NCBI RefSeq assembly: GCF_016591715.1
Contig: NZ_AP024109.1
Location: forward strand, 3,224,001 to 3,288,000
DNA length: 64,000 nucleotides
Source of the DNA: Mesorhizobium sp. J8
GTDB taxonomy: Bacteria > Pseudomonadota > Alphaproteobacteria > Rhizobiales > Rhizobiaceae
Direction of reading: 5' to 3'
The position numbers and the translations under genes were made by a program. Position 1 is the stretch's first letter; every line of letters starts with the position of its first letter. The notes beneath the pieces are model-generated. The model saw nothing but the letters and a program-made list of their open reading frames with translations, was not told the origin of the DNA and searched no databases. Positions 15,672 to 26,435 of this stretch are shown here, in pieces.

Positions 15672-15837
15672 CAAATCGCTTTTGGCACAGTATTAGGCCT
15701 CTTTCAATTTCAGCCGCGCGCGCTTTCGTCAAGCCGCCGCAACGTAAGCGGTAGCCCGATCGCCGGATTCTTCCATGCGAAATCGCACGGCGCTCGCGCG
15801 CCAACCCGCCATGCCCCTCAGGCGGCGGGCGAGCCGT

Positions 15838-17064
15838 TCATGCCTCGTAGGCCCGCGCCGGAACCCCCTCTGCCGTCGAGCCGGACGCCGTGCCGTTCGA
15901 AACAGCGTTCGGCGAAGGTCGCCGGCCGAGCGCGCCCGCTGCCGCAAGGCTCAGCACGATGAACGGTATGCCGATGCCATACGCCGAGCGGATGCCCCAG
16001 TGATCCGAGACGAAGCCGAGCAGCGGCGGCCCGAGCAGGAAGGCGACGAAGGAGATCTGCGACAATGCCGCGACGTTGATCGCCGCGGGGCGGTCGGCGC
16101 GCTGAGCGGCCGCCGAGATCGCCAGCGGGAAGATGGCGCTGCTGCCGATGCCGAGAAGCGCAAATCCCAGCATCGAGATGAAGGGCAGGGGCGAGAAGAA
16201 GACGATGAACACGCCGGCCATCATCGCCGCCAAAAGCACGCGCGCCACGCGGCTTGGCGAGTGACGGTCGACAAAGCTGTCGGCGAAGAAGCGCGTCGTC
16301 GCCTGCGAGAAGGCGAACAGCGCTACGGTGATGCCGGCAACGAACGGGCCAGAGTCGAATACGGTGCGCATATAGATCGCCGACCAGTCCATGCTGGCGC
16401 CTTCCATCAGCATGGCCGACAGCGTCACCGCGACGAGGATGAGGATCGGCAGCGTCGGCCGGGCGAACATCGGCGCCTTGTCGCCGGTCGCGGCGAAACG
16501 CGCGGGCGCCGGCTCGAAGCCGCCGAGGAACAGCGCCATCGCAACAGTCACCATCGGCACCACCAGCGCCAGATGCAGCTGCGGCGACAGGCCGAGATGC
16601 GCCAGCGCACCGCCGAACAGCCCGGCGCCGAAGAAGCCGATGCTCCAGAAGGAATGCGCCCGGTTCATGATGCGGCGCTTGAGCAGGAACTCGGTCCTGT
16701 CGGCCTCGACATTCAAGATGATCTCGATGCTGCCGATCATCAGTCCGACCGGAAGCAGCATCAGAAACAGAGGCGCCGGCCCAGGCGCGTGCACCGCGAT
16801 TGCATAGGCGAGGCCAAGCAGCGGCACCAGCCAGAGCAGCGCGCGCCGAAAGCCGACGCGCTCAAGGATCGGCGCCGCGAGCGTCAGCGCGACCAGCGTG
16901 CCGATCGGCGTGCCGATCAGGGCGAGCCCCAGCGTGCCGTCCTCGATCCCCATGGCATGTTTGATGTCGGGCAGGCGCGGGAAGATGTTGCCCATGGCGA
17001 AGGAATAGATCGCAAAGCCGGCATAGACGCGGTGCTGCGGGGCGAGTTTAAGGCCAAGGCTCAT
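15838..17064 (-). CDS. MFS transporter, YbjJ/fucose-permease-like (408 aa)
   Basis: A 12-helix major facilitator. The N-terminus YAGFAIYSFAMGNIFPRLPDIKHAMG followed by LGLALIGTPIGTLVAL resembles YbjJ-like and fucose-permease-like carriers, whose substrates are mostly unknown. The start is set at ATG 17064; a TTG at 17073 would add three residues. It is divergent from a DeoR-family regulator, and the 119-bp gap holds a palindrome, so that regulator probably controls it. Confidence 0.82.
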   Translation of the reverse strand: MSLGLKLAPQHRVYAGFAIYSFAMGNIFPRLPDIKHAMGIEDGTLGLALIGTPIGTLVALTLAAPILERVGFRRALLWLVPLLGLAYAIAVHAPGPAPLFLMLLPVGLMIGSIEIILNVEADRTEFLLKRRIMNRAHSFWSIGFFGAGLFGGALAHLGLSPQLHLALVVPMVTVAMALFLGGFEPAPARFAATGDKAPMFARPTLPILILVAVTLSAMLMEGASMDWSAIYMRTVFDSGPFVAGITVALFAFSQATTRFFADSFVDRHSPSRVARVLLAAMMAGVFIVFFSPLPFISMLGFALLGIGSSAIFPLAISAAAQRADRPAAINVAALSQISFVAFLLGPPLLGFVSDHWGIRSAYGIGIPFIVLSLAAAGALGRRPSPNAVSNGTASGSTAEGVPARAYEA

Positions 17065-17130
17065 GGTGGGCAATCCAACAACAAGGGAAACAGGCGGGCG
17101 AACTCCGAGGCCCGCTCACGACTCCGTTTC

Positions 17131-17155
17131 TTGCATGAACAGGCAAAACATGCAA
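17131..17155. promoter_or_regulatory. Inverted repeat in the MFS/DeoR divergent promoter
   Basis: TTGCATG (17131-17137) and CATGCAA (17149-17155) form a perfect 7-bp inverted repeat with an 11-bp spacer. Two further GTGCAT motifs occur at 17160-17165 and overlapping the DeoR start at 17179-17184. This cluster of TGCAT motifs is a good candidate operator for the adjacent regulator. Confidence 0.6.
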
Positions 17156-17183
17156 TAACGTGCATAAATAAATAGGATCGTGC

Positions 17184-17942
17184 ATGCTTACCGAGGAGCG
17201 CCACCAACTTATTCGCGACCAGCTTGCGGCGGACGGAAAGGTGCTGGCCGGCGAGCTCGCCAGCCGTTTCGGCGTCTCGGAAGACACGGTGCGCCGCGAT
17301 CTCAGGGAATTGGCCAAGGCCGGGCAGTTGCGCCGCGTCTATGGTGGCGCGGTGGCCTCGGCGCCCTTTGCCGCGGCGAGCGTCAGCCAGCGCAGCGGTC
17401 ATGCGGTCGAGGAGAAGGCACGCCTTGCGAAGGCGGCGGTTGGGCTGCTTGCGGCGGGACAGTCCCTGTTCATCGACGGCGGCACGACCAACGAGGCGAT
17501 CGCCAGAGCGATCCCGCGCGACATGGAACTGACCGTCGCCACCAATTCGCTGGGCGTCGCCTCGGCGCTGGTCGATCGTCCTTTGGTCGAACTGATCGTG
17601 CTCGGCGGCCGCTATGTGCCCGATCTCGGCACCTGCGTGGGCGCCGACACGCTTGCCGCCGTGGCTCAGCTCGGCGCCGATCTGTTCTTTCTGGGCTCCT
17701 GTGGGCTCGATGTCGCGCGCGGGGTCACCGCTTTCGATTCGGCCGAAGCCGAAGTGAAGCGCGCCATGGCGAAAAACAGCGCCGGCATCGTCATTGCCGT
17801 CACCAACGACAAGCTTGCCACCGCCGCACCCTATCGCGTGGCGGGGGCCGATGCGATCCGCCATCTCGTGGTGGAAAAGACCGCGCCTGCCGCCACGCTC
17901 GCCGATTTCCAAAGCCAGGGCGCGCAAATTCACTTTGCCTGA
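17184..17942 (+). CDS. DeoR/GlpR family transcriptional regulator (252 aa)
   Basis: The N-terminal winged helix-turn-helix is typical: MLTEERHQLIRDQL, then LAGELASRFGVSEDTVRRDL (recognition helix about 30-42) and the wing GQLRRVYGGAV. The C-terminal sugar-phosphate sensor domain contains SLFIDGGTTNEAIARAI and VATNSLGVASAL, the usual phosphate-binding loops. Such regulators respond to phosphorylated sugars or related metabolites; the ligand here is unknown. It is divergent from the MFS gene, the probable target. Confidence 0.88.
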   Translation: MLTEERHQLIRDQLAADGKVLAGELASRFGVSEDTVRRDLRELAKAGQLRRVYGGAVASAPFAAASVSQRSGHAVEEKARLAKAAVGLLAAGQSLFIDGGTTNEAIARAIPRDMELTVATNSLGVASALVDRPLVELIVLGGRYVPDLGTCVGADTLAAVAQLGADLFFLGSCGLDVARGVTAFDSAEAEVKRAMAKNSAGIVIAVTNDKLATAAPYRVAGADAIRHLVVEKTAPAATLADFQSQGAQIHFA

Positions 17943-18053
17943 CGGCGCAAGCTGCGCCTCTGTGACCGGTTGCCTTGACAAAGCCGGCCTCTCATGCGCT
18001 TTTCGCGCCAATTTTCGAGCCGGGCCTTCGCCCGCAATTTCCGGACTTTACCC

Positions 18054-19847
18054 ATGACCACGCATCGTTACCGCAGCCACACCTGTGCCCAGTTGAGAAA
18101 GAGCGACGTCGGCAATTCCGTCCGCCTGTCGGGCTGGGTGCATCGCGTGCGTGACCATGGCGGGCTGCTCTTCATCGATCTGCGTGACCACTATGGCCTG
18201 ACCCAGATCGTCGCCGATCCGGATTCGCCGGCGTTCAAGGTCGCCGAGACCGTGCGCGGCGAATGGGTGATCCGCGTCGACGGCGAGGTCAAGGCGCGGC
18301 TGTCGGAAACCGTCAATGCGAACCTGCCGACCGGCGAGATCGAGATTTTCGCGCGCGAGATCGAAGTGCTATCGGCGGCCAAGGAACTGCCGCTCCCCGT
18401 TTTCGGCGAGCCGGAGTACCCTGAAGATATCCGCCTGAAATACCGCTTCCTCGACCTGCGCCGCGAGACGCTGCACCGGAATATCGTGGCGCGGACGAAA
18501 ATTATCGCCGAGATGCGCAAGCGCATGGGCGAGGTCGGCTTCACCGAGTTCTCGACGCCGATCCTCACCGCCTCGTCCCCGGAGGGCGCGCGCGACTTCC
18601 TGGTGCCGTCGCGCATCCATCCCGGCACCTTCTATGCGCTGCCGCAGGCGCCGCAGCAGTACAAGCAGTTAATAATGGTTTCGGGCTTCGATCGCTATTT
18701 CCAGATCGCGCCCTGCTTCCGCGACGAGGACCCGCGCGCCGACCGCCTGCCGGGCGAATTCTACCAGCTCGACCTCGAGATGAGCTTCGTCGAGCAGGAC
18801 GACGTGCTTTCCACCATGGAGCCGGTGCTTCGCGGTGTCTTCGAGACGTTTGCCGACGGGAAGCCGGTGACGCAGAAGTTCCGCCGTATCCCTTATGACG
18901 AGGCGATGCGCACTTACGGCACTGACAAACCGGACTTGCGCAACCCGATCGAGATGCAGGCGGTCTCGGATCATTTCCGCGATTCCGGCTTCAAGGTGTT
19001 CGCCAACATACTTGCCAATGACGCGAAGGCCGAGGTCTGGGCGATCCCGGCCAAGACCGGCGGCAGCCGCGCTTTCTGCGACCGCATGAACTCCTGGGCG
19101 CAAGGCGAGGGCCAGCCCGGGTTGGGCTACATCTTCTGGCGCAAGGAAGGCGAGAAACTCGAAGGCGCCGGTCCGATCGCCAAGAACATCGGCGAGGAGC
19201 GCACCGAGGCGATCCGCCAGCAGCTCGGCCTTGCCGATGGCGACGCCGCTTTCTTCGTCGCCGGCGACCCGAAGAAGTTCGTTTCCTTCGCGGGCGCCGC
19301 GCGCACCCGCGCTGGCGAGGAGTTGAACCTCGTCGACCGCGAGCGTTTCGAGCTTTGCTGGATCGTCGACTTCCCGTTCTATGAATGGGACGAAGAGGCG
19401 AAGGCGATCGATTTCGCGCACAATCCTTTCTCGATGCCACAAGGCGGCATCGAAGCGCTGATGACCAAGGATCCGCTCGAAATCAAGGCGTATCAATATG
19501 ACATGGTCTGTAATGGCTTCGAGATCGCGTCGGGCGGCATCCGCAACCATCTGCCGGAGACCATGGTCAAGGCTTTTGAGATTCGCGGCCTGGATCGTGC
19601 GACGGTGGAAGAGCGCTTCGGCGGCCTCTACCGCGCCTTTCAGTATGGCGCGCCGCCGCATGGCGGCATGGCGGCCGGCGTCGACCGCATCGTCATGCTG
19701 CTCGTCGGGGCGAAGAACCTGCGCGAGATCACCATGTTCCCGATGAACCAGCAGGCTTACGACCTGCTGATGAACGCGCCGTCGGAAGCCACTCCGCAGC
19801 AGCTGCGCGAACTGTCGCTGCGCGTCGCGGTGACGAAGAAGGACTGA
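18054..19847 (+). CDS. aspS: Aspartyl-tRNA synthetase (597 aa)
   Basis: Class II aminoacyl-tRNA synthetase charging tRNA-Asp. The N-terminal OB-fold binds the anticodon ([20 protein letters not shown]). Motif 2 is [16 protein letters not shown], followed by YQLDLEMSF. The bacterial GAD insertion occupies roughly residues 310-420. Motif 3 is [14 protein letters not shown] near the C-terminus. The ATG at 18054 begins the conserved protein; a longer in-frame start at 17994 is rejected. Length fits bacterial AspRS. A RIME-like element follows. Confidence 0.97.
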   Translation: MTTHRYRSHTCAQLRKSDVGNSVRLSGWVHRVRDHGGLLFIDLRDHYGLTQIVADPDSPAFKVAETVRGEWVIRVDGEVKARLSETVNANLPTGEIEIFAREIEVLSAAKELPLPVFGEPEYPEDIRLKYRFLDLRRETLHRNIVARTKIIAEMRKRMGEVGFTEFSTPILTASSPEGARDFLVPSRIHPGTFYALPQAPQQYKQLIMVSGFDRYFQIAPCFRDEDPRADRLPGEFYQLDLEMSFVEQDDVLSTMEPVLRGVFETFADGKPVTQKFRRIPYDEAMRTYGTDKPDLRNPIEMQAVSDHFRDSGFKVFANILANDAKAEVWAIPAKTGGSRAFCDRMNSWAQGEGQPGLGYIFWRKEGEKLEGAGPIAKNIGEERTEAIRQQLGLADGDAAFFVAGDPKKFVSFAGAARTRAGEELNLVDRERFELCWIVDFPFYEWDEEAKAIDFAHNPFSMPQGGIEALMTKDPLEIKAYQYDMVCNGFEIASGGIRNHLPETMVKAFEIRGLDRATVEERFGGLYRAFQYGAPPHGGMAAGVDRIVMLLVGAKNLREITMFPMNQQAYDLLMNAPSEATPQQLRELSLRVAVTKKD

Positions 19848-19863
19848 CGGCGGCGTGGCAACT

Positions 19864-20070
19864 GCCCCTTTCTCCCCGCCACTTTACGGGGAGAAATGTC
19901 CGGCAGGACAATGAGGGGCGGCGCGGGTGCTGGCTATTTGCGAGCAGTCGTAGCAACTGGGGCCTTCCGACAGGCCATCGGTTCAGCATCGATTTGATAA
20001 TCGCAAGCGTCGGCGCTGCCCCTCATCCGCCTGCCGGCACCTTCTCCCCGTATTGTGACGGGGAGAAGGC
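19864..20070. repeat. RIME-like intergenic mosaic element
   Basis: Terminal inverted ends are CTTTCTCCCCGCC..GGGGAGAAA at the left and CCTTCTCCCCGTA..GGGGAGAAGG at the right. Between them are ATGAGGGG and CCCCTCAT arms. The middle is unrelated filler. It lies between convergent aspS and the periplasmic-protein gene. Confidence 0.8.
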
Positions 20071-20080
20071 AGCTTATTGA

Positions 20081-21271
20081 TCAGTCCTGGTTCGCCTTGA
20101 CCTTGACGCCCAGCGTCTTCGGCAGGTCGAGCGGGTTGGACATGGCGCCGGCCATGATCAGCGCGAACGGCACCGACGACGGCGGCTCGGCTGAGATTTC
20201 CAGGCTCTTCGGATCGTCGAGGAAGGTGTTGACGGCAGCCGACACCTCGGCCGTCAGCTCGGGATTGTTGAGCTGCGCCATGCCGAACGGCACGATCGCC
20301 TTGGCCTGGTTGGCGATGTCCTTGGCCGACATGCCCTGCTGCTTGCCGACATAGTCGAGCACCTTGCCGGTCAGCGAGTCGTCCTTGTAGCGGATCGAAG
20401 CTCCGTTGAAGGAGAGCTGCTGCATCAGGCCGAGCATGGCCATGCCCTGCGCCGATTTGTCGGCGCCTTCCGGCTGCGAGGCGAGTTGCTTCTGCATGGC
20501 CTGCATCGACTTGATGAAGTCGAGCGTGTAGCCGCCGAGATTGAAGGTCATGCCCAGCGTGCCGGCATTCTCGACAGAGATGTCATATTTCGACAGTTCC
20601 ATCTTGCCGTCGCTCGGCTGCCAGGTTCCGGCCATCGCAATGTTGCCGGAGATGTTCTGGTAGCCCAGCGCCTCGATCGCCTCCTTCGACTTGGGGTCGT
20701 CGACCAGCGACAGGTCGGCGGTGAATTTCTGGGTATTGGCGGTGAAATCCATCGCCTTGCCGTCGGCCGGCGGCGTGATCTGGACGGCAAGCCCGTCCAT
20801 CGCGAACGCCGTCTTGTCGCCGACCTTGACCGTCATGTTGGAGAGCTCCGCCGACTTGTACATCATCAGCGAGCCCAGCGGATCCGTTCCGCCCTCGGCA
20901 GGGACCTTCATGCCGTGGATGACGACCGGGCTGAGATTGAGCGTCACGCCGTCCTTGCTGTGCTCAAAGGGCGAGGTGGAGACGGTGGCGATCTCGTAGC
21001 CGCCATTGGCTTCGCTGACCCCTTCCAGCTTCACGTCGCCGATCGGCAGTGCTTCCTTTTCGGCCGCCGGCTTGATGGAAACGCCCTGCAGCACGGCGTT
21101 CGAATCGTCGCCGGAGACGCCGGTCCAAGAAATGTCGACGCCCTGGGCGGCAAGGGCTGCCTTGATGCGCTCGGCCACCGCCGGATCGGCGGCGAAGGCC
21201 GCATTGAGCGGCAGCGTCAGCAGAAAGGTCGAAAAGGCCAATTTCTTGAGCGTTGAGCGTTGGATTGTCAT
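20081..21271 (-). CDS. Exported protein of unknown function (396 aa)
   Basis: A clear Sec signal peptide is present (basic RSTLKK, hydrophobic LAFSTFLLTLPLNAAFA, cleavage near residue 27). The mature part is beta-rich, with repeated strand pairs such as GYEIATVSTSPFEHSKDGVTLNLSP and NAGTLGMTFNLGGYTLDF. This suggests a repetitive beta-sheet or LolA/AsmA-like barrel segment, but no named domain is recognised. It probably resides in the periplasm. No partner gene is adjacent on the same strand. Confidence 0.75.
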   Translation of the reverse strand: MTIQRSTLKKLAFSTFLLTLPLNAAFAADPAVAERIKAALAAQGVDISWTGVSGDDSNAVLQGVSIKPAAEKEALPIGDVKLEGVSEANGGYEIATVSTSPFEHSKDGVTLNLSPVVIHGMKVPAEGGTDPLGSLMMYKSAELSNMTVKVGDKTAFAMDGLAVQITPPADGKAMDFTANTQKFTADLSLVDDPKSKEAIEALGYQNISGNIAMAGTWQPSDGKMELSKYDISVENAGTLGMTFNLGGYTLDFIKSMQAMQKQLASQPEGADKSAQGMAMLGLMQQLSFNGASIRYKDDSLTGKVLDYVGKQQGMSAKDIANQAKAIVPFGMAQLNNPELTAEVSAAVNTFLDDPKSLEISAEPPSSVPFALIMAGAMSNPLDLPKTLGVKVKANQD

Positions 21272-21685
21272 GGCGAGTTCCCTGTCCTGATTTGGCTATG
21301 ATGAAATTTGTTTGAAACCTGCTTCATCACCATTCCGTGACGAACGGGACGGGAAAAAGGCATTTCCCGGCACATTTGTCGAAAATGGCGACGAAAGCAA
21401 ACGCCGGTCGGCGGCCATTGCCCGGTGCGGTGAATTTGTCATGAAGACCGCGGCTTCCCTCCGCCAGCGCGTTGCATGCCAGATAGCTGCCGCATGTAAC
21501 GGATTGATGTTGGCCGGCGTGATGGAGCCGCCGCGGCCCGTTGCAGATCGGCGGCAAATTGCAGCCGTCGCGGCGCCGCTTCCGTGAAATCCTTCACACC
21601 GCGGTTGCGCCTACTTGCCGTGGCGAAATGCGCCGATGTTCACGCGGCGCTTGCCGCGAATCACCCGCTCGGCTAGTCCAAATCC
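21272..21685. other. Intergenic region between the exported-protein gene and parC
   Basis: This 414-bp divergent gap has reading frames on both strands (for example 21312-21587) with no recognisable protein features or ribosome binding sites. A short inverted repeat, GGGAAA..TTTCCC, lies at about 21352-21368. It should hold promoters for both genes, but no convincing -35/-10 pair was identified. Confidence 0.5.
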
Positions 21686-23941
21686 ATGGGAAAGAGGCAT
21701 TTGCCGCCCGATGACAATGGCGGCGGCGACAAAATCGAACCGGTCGATCTGAAGGAAGCGCTCGAGCGGCGCTATCTCTCCTACGCGCTGTCGACCATCA
21801 TGCACCGGGCACTGCCGGATGTGCGCGACGGACTGAAGCCGGTCCATCGCCGCATCATGCATGCCATGCGGCTGCTCCGGCTCAACCCCGATCAGGGGTT
21901 TGCCAAATGCGCCCGCATCGTCGGCGACGTCATGGGTAAGTTCCATCCGCATGGCGACCAGTCGATCTACGACGCCCTGGTGCGCCTCGCGCAGGACTTC
22001 TCGATGCGCTACCCGCTGGTCGACGGGCAGGGCAATTTCGGCAACATCGACGGCGATAATGCCGCCGCCATGCGCTACACCGAAGCGCGTATGACCGAGG
22101 TGGCGACCGAGCTGCTTGCCGGCATCACCGAGGACGCGGTCGACTTCCGGCCGACCTACAATGAAGAGGATGAAGAGCCGTCCGTCCTGCCGGGCGCCTT
22201 CCCGAACCTGCTCGCCAACGGCTCCTCCGGCATCGCCGTCGGCATGGCGACATCGATCCCGCCGCACAACGCCGCCGAGCTTTGCGACGCGGCTCTCCAT
22301 CTGATCGAGCATCCGGATGCGCCGGTGGCGAAGCTGATGGATTTCGTCCAGGGACCGGATTTCCCGACCGGCGGCATCATCGTCGACAGCCGCGCCTCGA
22401 TCCTCGAAGCCTATGAGACGGGCCGCGGCGGTTTCCGCGTGCGCTCGAAATGGGAGCAGGAGGACCAGGGCAGGGGCACCTGGAGCATCGTCGTCACCGA
22501 GATCCCTTACGGCGTGCAGAAGGCCAGGCTGATCGAGAAGATCGCCGAGCTGTTGATGGCGCGCAAGCTGCCGCTGCTCGAGGACATCCGCGACGAGAGC
22601 GCCGAGGACATCCGCATCGTGCTGGTGCCGAAGAGCCGCACCGTGGATCCCGGCATCCTGATGGAATCGCTGTTCAAGCTCACCGAGCTCGAAAGCCGTT
22701 TCCCGCTCAACATGAACGTCTTGTCGCGCGGCAAGGTGCCGAACGTGCTCTCGCTGAAAGGCGTGCTGAAGGAATGGCTCGACCACCGCCGCGACGTTCT
22801 GGTCCGCCGCTCGAAATATCGCCTCGGCGAGATCGAGAAACGGCTGGAAATCCTTGCCGGCTACCTGATCGCCTATCTCAACATCGACGAGGTCATCAGG
22901 ATCATCCGCGAGGAGGATGAGCCCAAGCAGGTGATGATGGCCCGCTGGTCGCTCACCGACAACCAGGCCGAAGCCATCCTCAACATGCGCCTGCGCGCTC
23001 TTCGCAAGCTCGAGGAGATCGAGATCCGCAAGGAGTTCGACGGCCTCACCGCGGAGAAGAAGCAGATCGAGGCGCTGCTGGCGTCGGACGCCAAGCAGTG
23101 GGCGACGATCAAATGGGAAGTCACCCAGCTTCGCGACAAGTTCGGCCCCGAGACCGAGCTCGGCAAGCGGCGCACCCAGTTCGCCGACGCGCCCGAGCAT
23201 GACCTGACCGACATCGCGCATGCGATGATCGAGCGCGAGCCGGTCACTGTCGTTGTGTCGGAAAAGGGCTGGCTGCGCGCCATGAAGGGCCACCTGACCG
23301 ACTATTCGCAGCTTGCCTTCAAGGAAGGCGACAGCCTGAAGCTCGCCTTCCATGCTCAGACCACGGACAAGATCCTGGTCTTCACCACCGGCGGCAAGTT
23401 TTACACCATCGGCGCCGACCGCCTGCCGGGCGGCCGCGGCCATGGCGAGCCGATCCGCATCATCGTCGACATGGAGAACGACCAGGACATCGTCACCGCC
23501 TTCGTCCATGATCCGAAGCGCAAACTGCTGCTCGTCTCCTACGACGCCAATGGTTTCGTCGTTTCGGAGGAAGAGGTCGTCGCCAACACCCGCAAGGGCA
23601 AGCAGGTGATGAACGTCAAGGCGCCGGACGAGGCCAAGCGCTGTATCCCGGTTTCGGGCGACCATCTCGCCATCGTCGGCGAGAACCGCAAGATGCTGGT
23701 CTTCCCGCTCGCCGAAATCCCGGAAATGGCGCGCGGCAAGGGCGTGCGCCTGCAGAAATACAAGGACGGCGGCGTGCTGGACCTGAAGACCTTCACGCTG
23801 GAGACCGGGCTTTCCTGGCAGGATTCGGCCGACCGCACCTTCACCAAGTCGCGCGAGGAACTGGCCGAGTGGATCGGCGCGCGCGCCGCCGCCGGCCGCA
23901 TGGTGCCGAAGGGTTTCCCGAGGACGGGGAAGTTTGGGTAG
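21686..23941 (+). CDS. parC: DNA topoisomerase IV subunit A (751 aa)
   Basis: ParC provides the DNA-breaking subunit of topoisomerase IV, which decatenates chromosomes. Characteristic blocks are [17 protein letters not shown] (near residue 42), the quinolone-resistance region around [19 protein letters not shown], and the catalytic tyrosine in [10 protein letters not shown] (about residue 131). C-terminal beta-pinwheel repeats include [30 protein letters not shown]. The length and absence of the GyrA-box glutamine-rich motif favour ParC over GyrA. A RIME-like element follows directly. Confidence 0.93.
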   Translation: MGKRHLPPDDNGGGDKIEPVDLKEALERRYLSYALSTIMHRALPDVRDGLKPVHRRIMHAMRLLRLNPDQGFAKCARIVGDVMGKFHPHGDQSIYDALVRLAQDFSMRYPLVDGQGNFGNIDGDNAAAMRYTEARMTEVATELLAGITEDAVDFRPTYNEEDEEPSVLPGAFPNLLANGSSGIAVGMATSIPPHNAAELCDAALHLIEHPDAPVAKLMDFVQGPDFPTGGIIVDSRASILEAYETGRGGFRVRSKWEQEDQGRGTWSIVVTEIPYGVQKARLIEKIAELLMARKLPLLEDIRDESAEDIRIVLVPKSRTVDPGILMESLFKLTELESRFPLNMNVLSRGKVPNVLSLKGVLKEWLDHRRDVLVRRSKYRLGEIEKRLEILAGYLIAYLNIDEVIRIIREEDEPKQVMMARWSLTDNQAEAILNMRLRALRKLEEIEIRKEFDGLTAEKKQIEALLASDAKQWATIKWEVTQLRDKFGPETELGKRRTQFADAPEHDLTDIAHAMIEREPVTVVVSEKGWLRAMKGHLTDYSQLAFKEGDSLKLAFHAQTTDKILVFTTGGKFYTIGADRLPGGRGHGEPIRIIVDMENDQDIVTAFVHDPKRKLLLVSYDANGFVVSEEEVVANTRKGKQVMNVKAPDEAKRCIPVSGDHLAIVGENRKMLVFPLAEIPEMARGKGVRLQKYKDGGVLDLKTFTLETGLSWQDSADRTFTKSREELAEWIGARAAAGRMVPKGFPRTGKFG

Positions 23942-23951
23942 CGCGACCTAA

Positions 23952-24140
23952 CCTTCTCCCCGTGTGGGAGAAGGGGGACGAGCGGAGCTCGGCCGGATGA
24001 GGGGTGTTGGATGGATCGCTACCTCTCGGTCCCAAAGCGCTTAAGTTCCTTGGATGTTTTGGCGTCTCACTTCGCTGGAACACCCCTCATCCGTCTCGGC
24101 GCCATCGCGCCGGTCCACCTTCTCCCACAAGGTGAGAAGG
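23952..24140. repeat. RIME-like intergenic mosaic element
   Basis: The left end CCTTCTCCCC..GGGAGAAGG with GGATGAGGGGTG is mirrored at the right by ACCCCTCATCCG, a GGCGCCATCGCGCC palindrome and CCTTCTCCCAC..GTGAGAAGG. This is the same architecture as the elements at 9654 and 39864. It sits immediately after parC. Confidence 0.85.
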
Positions 24141-24237
24141 AAAGGTCGCCCCAATCATTTGGACTATCGTCACGATTGCTGCACTATGATGGTGCATAAG
24201 CATCCATTGAACCATCGGGCAGAGGAGAAACGCCGGG

Positions 24238-25437
24238 TTGAAGCGGGCTGAGATCCAGAAGCCGGGACAGCGACTGTTCGGTCTGTCGACGCCGCTCAGG
24301 GCCGCCGTCATCCCGCCGCTGTCGGCGGCGCGCTGGCTCCTGGTGCTGATCGTGGCCGCCGGCGTCTATTTTTTCCACGGCTTCCTGTTCCCGGTGTTGG
24401 CCGCGCTCGTCATCGCCTTCGCCAGCTGGCCGCTCTATCGAAGGCTGCTTGCCGCCGTCGGCGGCAACCGCACAATCGGCGCGACTTTGGCAATCCTTTT
24501 TATCCTGACCTTCCTGGTGGTGCCGATCGCGCTCGCCGGCACCTATGCCATCAACGAGCTTCGCGAGTGGGTCATCTGGGCGATCGAGACCAATCGGCAC
24601 GGCGCTCTGACGCCGCAATGGATCGCCACCATGCCGGTGATCGGCGAGTGGCTGAACGAGCAGTGGACGGCCTATCTCGGCCATCCCGGCGGCATCGGCG
24701 AGTTGATCCAGCTGATCAGCGGCTCCAACATCGGCACCATCTATCGCGGCGCCCTCGCCGCCGGCGGCAGCGCCTTCGGCCTGCTGCTGACGCTTCTGTT
24801 CATGATGATCGCGCTGTTCTTCGCCTATCGCGACGGCGAGTCTTTCGCGGCCCAGGTCGACCGTCTCGGCGAGCGCATCTTGCCGACGCGCTGGGAGCGT
24901 ATCTCGCGTGTCGTGCCGGCAACCATTTCCTCGACCGTGACGGGCATGACCATCATCGCCATCGGCGAGGGCCTGGTGCTGGGCGTCGCCTACTGGCTCG
25001 CGGGCGTGCCATCGCCGGTCACGCTCGGCGCGCTCACCGGCATCATGGCGCTGATCCCCGGCGGCGCGCCGCTCTCCTTCACCCTGGTGTCGATCTACCT
25101 TGCCGCCAGCGGCAAGCTGGTTGCCGGCGCGGCGCTGTTCATCTGGGGCGCGGTCGAGCTCTTCATCGTCGACAAGACCTTGCGGCCCAAGCTCGTCGGC
25201 GGGCCGATCAAGCTGCCGTTCCTGCCGACCTTTTTCGGCCTGATCGGCGGCGTCAAGACGATGGGTTTCCTCGGCCTGTTCATCGGTCCGGTGCTGATGG
25301 CGCTGCTCGTCGCCATCTGGCGCGAATGGCTGCGCGAGGTCGAATTGATGGATGAGAGTCCGCCTGCCGCCGACGAGGCCGGCGCGCCGCTCCGGATCGA
25401 GGCGGCCGCCGAACAGAGGAAAATTCAGGCAGGATGA
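24238..25437 (+). CDS. AI-2E family transporter (PerM/TqsA/YdiK type, 399 aa)
   Basis: A membrane protein of the AI-2 exporter/PerM superfamily, with about eight helices grouped at residues 30-70, 80-105, 165-200 and 220-345. The FxxGxxLxxPxG-like motif is represented by GALTGIMALIPGGAPLSF, and FIWGAVELFIVDKTLRPKLVGG is the family's conserved C-terminal loop. Substrates of most members are unproven. Translation begins at TTG 24238, with AGGAG about 10 nt upstream. Its end overlaps the convergent EamA gene by 13 bp. Confidence 0.85.
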   Translation: MKRAEIQKPGQRLFGLSTPLRAAVIPPLSAARWLLVLIVAAGVYFFHGFLFPVLAALVIAFASWPLYRRLLAAVGGNRTIGATLAILFILTFLVVPIALAGTYAINELREWVIWAIETNRHGALTPQWIATMPVIGEWLNEQWTAYLGHPGGIGELIQLISGSNIGTIYRGALAAGGSAFGLLLTLLFMMIALFFAYRDGESFAAQVDRLGERILPTRWERISRVVPATISSTVTGMTIIAIGEGLVLGVAYWLAGVPSPVTLGALTGIMALIPGGAPLSFTLVSIYLAASGKLVAGAALFIWGAVELFIVDKTLRPKLVGGPIKLPFLPTFFGLIGGVKTMGFLGLFIGPVLMALLVAIWREWLREVELMDESPPAADEAGAPLRIEAAAEQRKIQAG

Positions 25438-26312
25438 TGCACGGCCAGGTCGCTCCGGCGCTTGCGGCCCTCATGCAATTGCCAGAGCGAATGCGCCACC
25501 AGCGTGACGATCATGATGCCGCCGCCGATCAAGCTGTTGCGTGAGGGCGTCTCGGCAAAGATCATCCAGACCCAGACCGGCGCCAGCACCGTTTCCAGGA
25601 GATAGAACATCGCGACTTCCGCGCCCGAGATGTATTTCGGCCCGTTGGCAAGGCAGAAGAACGCGATCGGCATGACGACACCGCCGTTCAAGATGATCCA
25701 CCACGGCGCCTCCACCTGAAAACCGGTCCTGGAGACCATGAACGCCGCCGCCGCAAAGGGCAGGATCACGCCGATCAGCGCGGTAAAGCCCATGTCCTTG
25801 CCGCTGGCGCGCGAGATGGTGATGGCGCAGGCAATCAGGAAGGCCGAGCACAATGTCATCATGTCGCCGAACAGATATCCTGTCCCGACGGAATCGCCGA
25901 CAATGATGGCGACCCCGACGATCATCAGGGCCATTGCCGCCAAGGTCAGGGGCCGCGGCCGTTCCTTCAGGAACAGCCACGACAGCAGCGCCGCGAACAC
26001 GGTGTTGAAGGCCAGGATGAAAACCAGGTCGGCGGTCGAGGTATGGTAGACGGCCGTCATGAAGGCGACCGCGCCGAGCCCGTAAATTACGGCCACGATC
26101 AGCCCCGACCGGCCGGGTATGAGCTGCGGCGCATCCTTGCTGTACGAGCGCCAGACGGCCCACATGATCAGTGCCGCCGCGAGGGTGCAACCCGTGCGCA
26201 GCAAGAGGATGGTCCAGGCCTCGCCATGGGCAAGCCGGATCAGCGGAATATCGACGCTCAACACCAGTCCGCCGATGGCGGTGATCAGGAGGCCCTTCTG
26301 GTGGGAAGACAT
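25425..26312 (-). CDS. EamA/DMT-superfamily transporter (295 aa)
   Basis: Ten hydrophobic helices arranged as two EamA repeats mark a drug/metabolite transporter. The first repeat covers residues 8-138 (LLITAIGGLVLSVDIPLIRL; FNTVFAALLSWLFLKERPRPLT) and the second 148-280 (ISGAEVAMFYLLETVLAPVWVWMIFAE). The FLKE-RP segment at the end of repeat 1 is typical. Direction is probably export; substrate unknown. It is followed on the same strand by no coupled gene. Confidence 0.87.
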   Translation of the reverse strand: MSSHQKGLLITAIGGLVLSVDIPLIRLAHGEAWTILLLRTGCTLAAALIMWAVWRSYSKDAPQLIPGRSGLIVAVIYGLGAVAFMTAVYHTSTADLVFILAFNTVFAALLSWLFLKERPRPLTLAAMALMIVGVAIIVGDSVGTGYLFGDMMTLCSAFLIACAITISRASGKDMGFTALIGVILPFAAAAFMVSRTGFQVEAPWWIILNGGVVMPIAFFCLANGPKYISGAEVAMFYLLETVLAPVWVWMIFAETPSRNSLIGGGIMIVTLVAHSLWQLHEGRKRRSDLAVHHPA

Positions 26313-26435
26313 GTGATCGTTCTCGAAATAAAGCGGGAGCGGCGCCGGCGCGATTGCAGATTTGTCGCGCGAGGGCGCAAGACCAGCGTCTTCTCCCTTG
26401 AAACACTATAGACGGCGGATTCGGGAAAACTTGTT

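Noticed and set aside
15775..17175. Plus-strand frame of 466 residues
   Set aside because: Antisense to the MFS gene; low-complexity Arg/Glu composition and no domain.
21611..23665. Minus-strand frame of 684 residues
   Set aside because: Antisense to parC, whose topoisomerase motifs are unmistakable.
9654..24140. Repeated inverted segments considered as CRISPR-like
   Set aside because: The copies are kilobases apart, inverted and lack regular spacers, so they are RIME-like elements.
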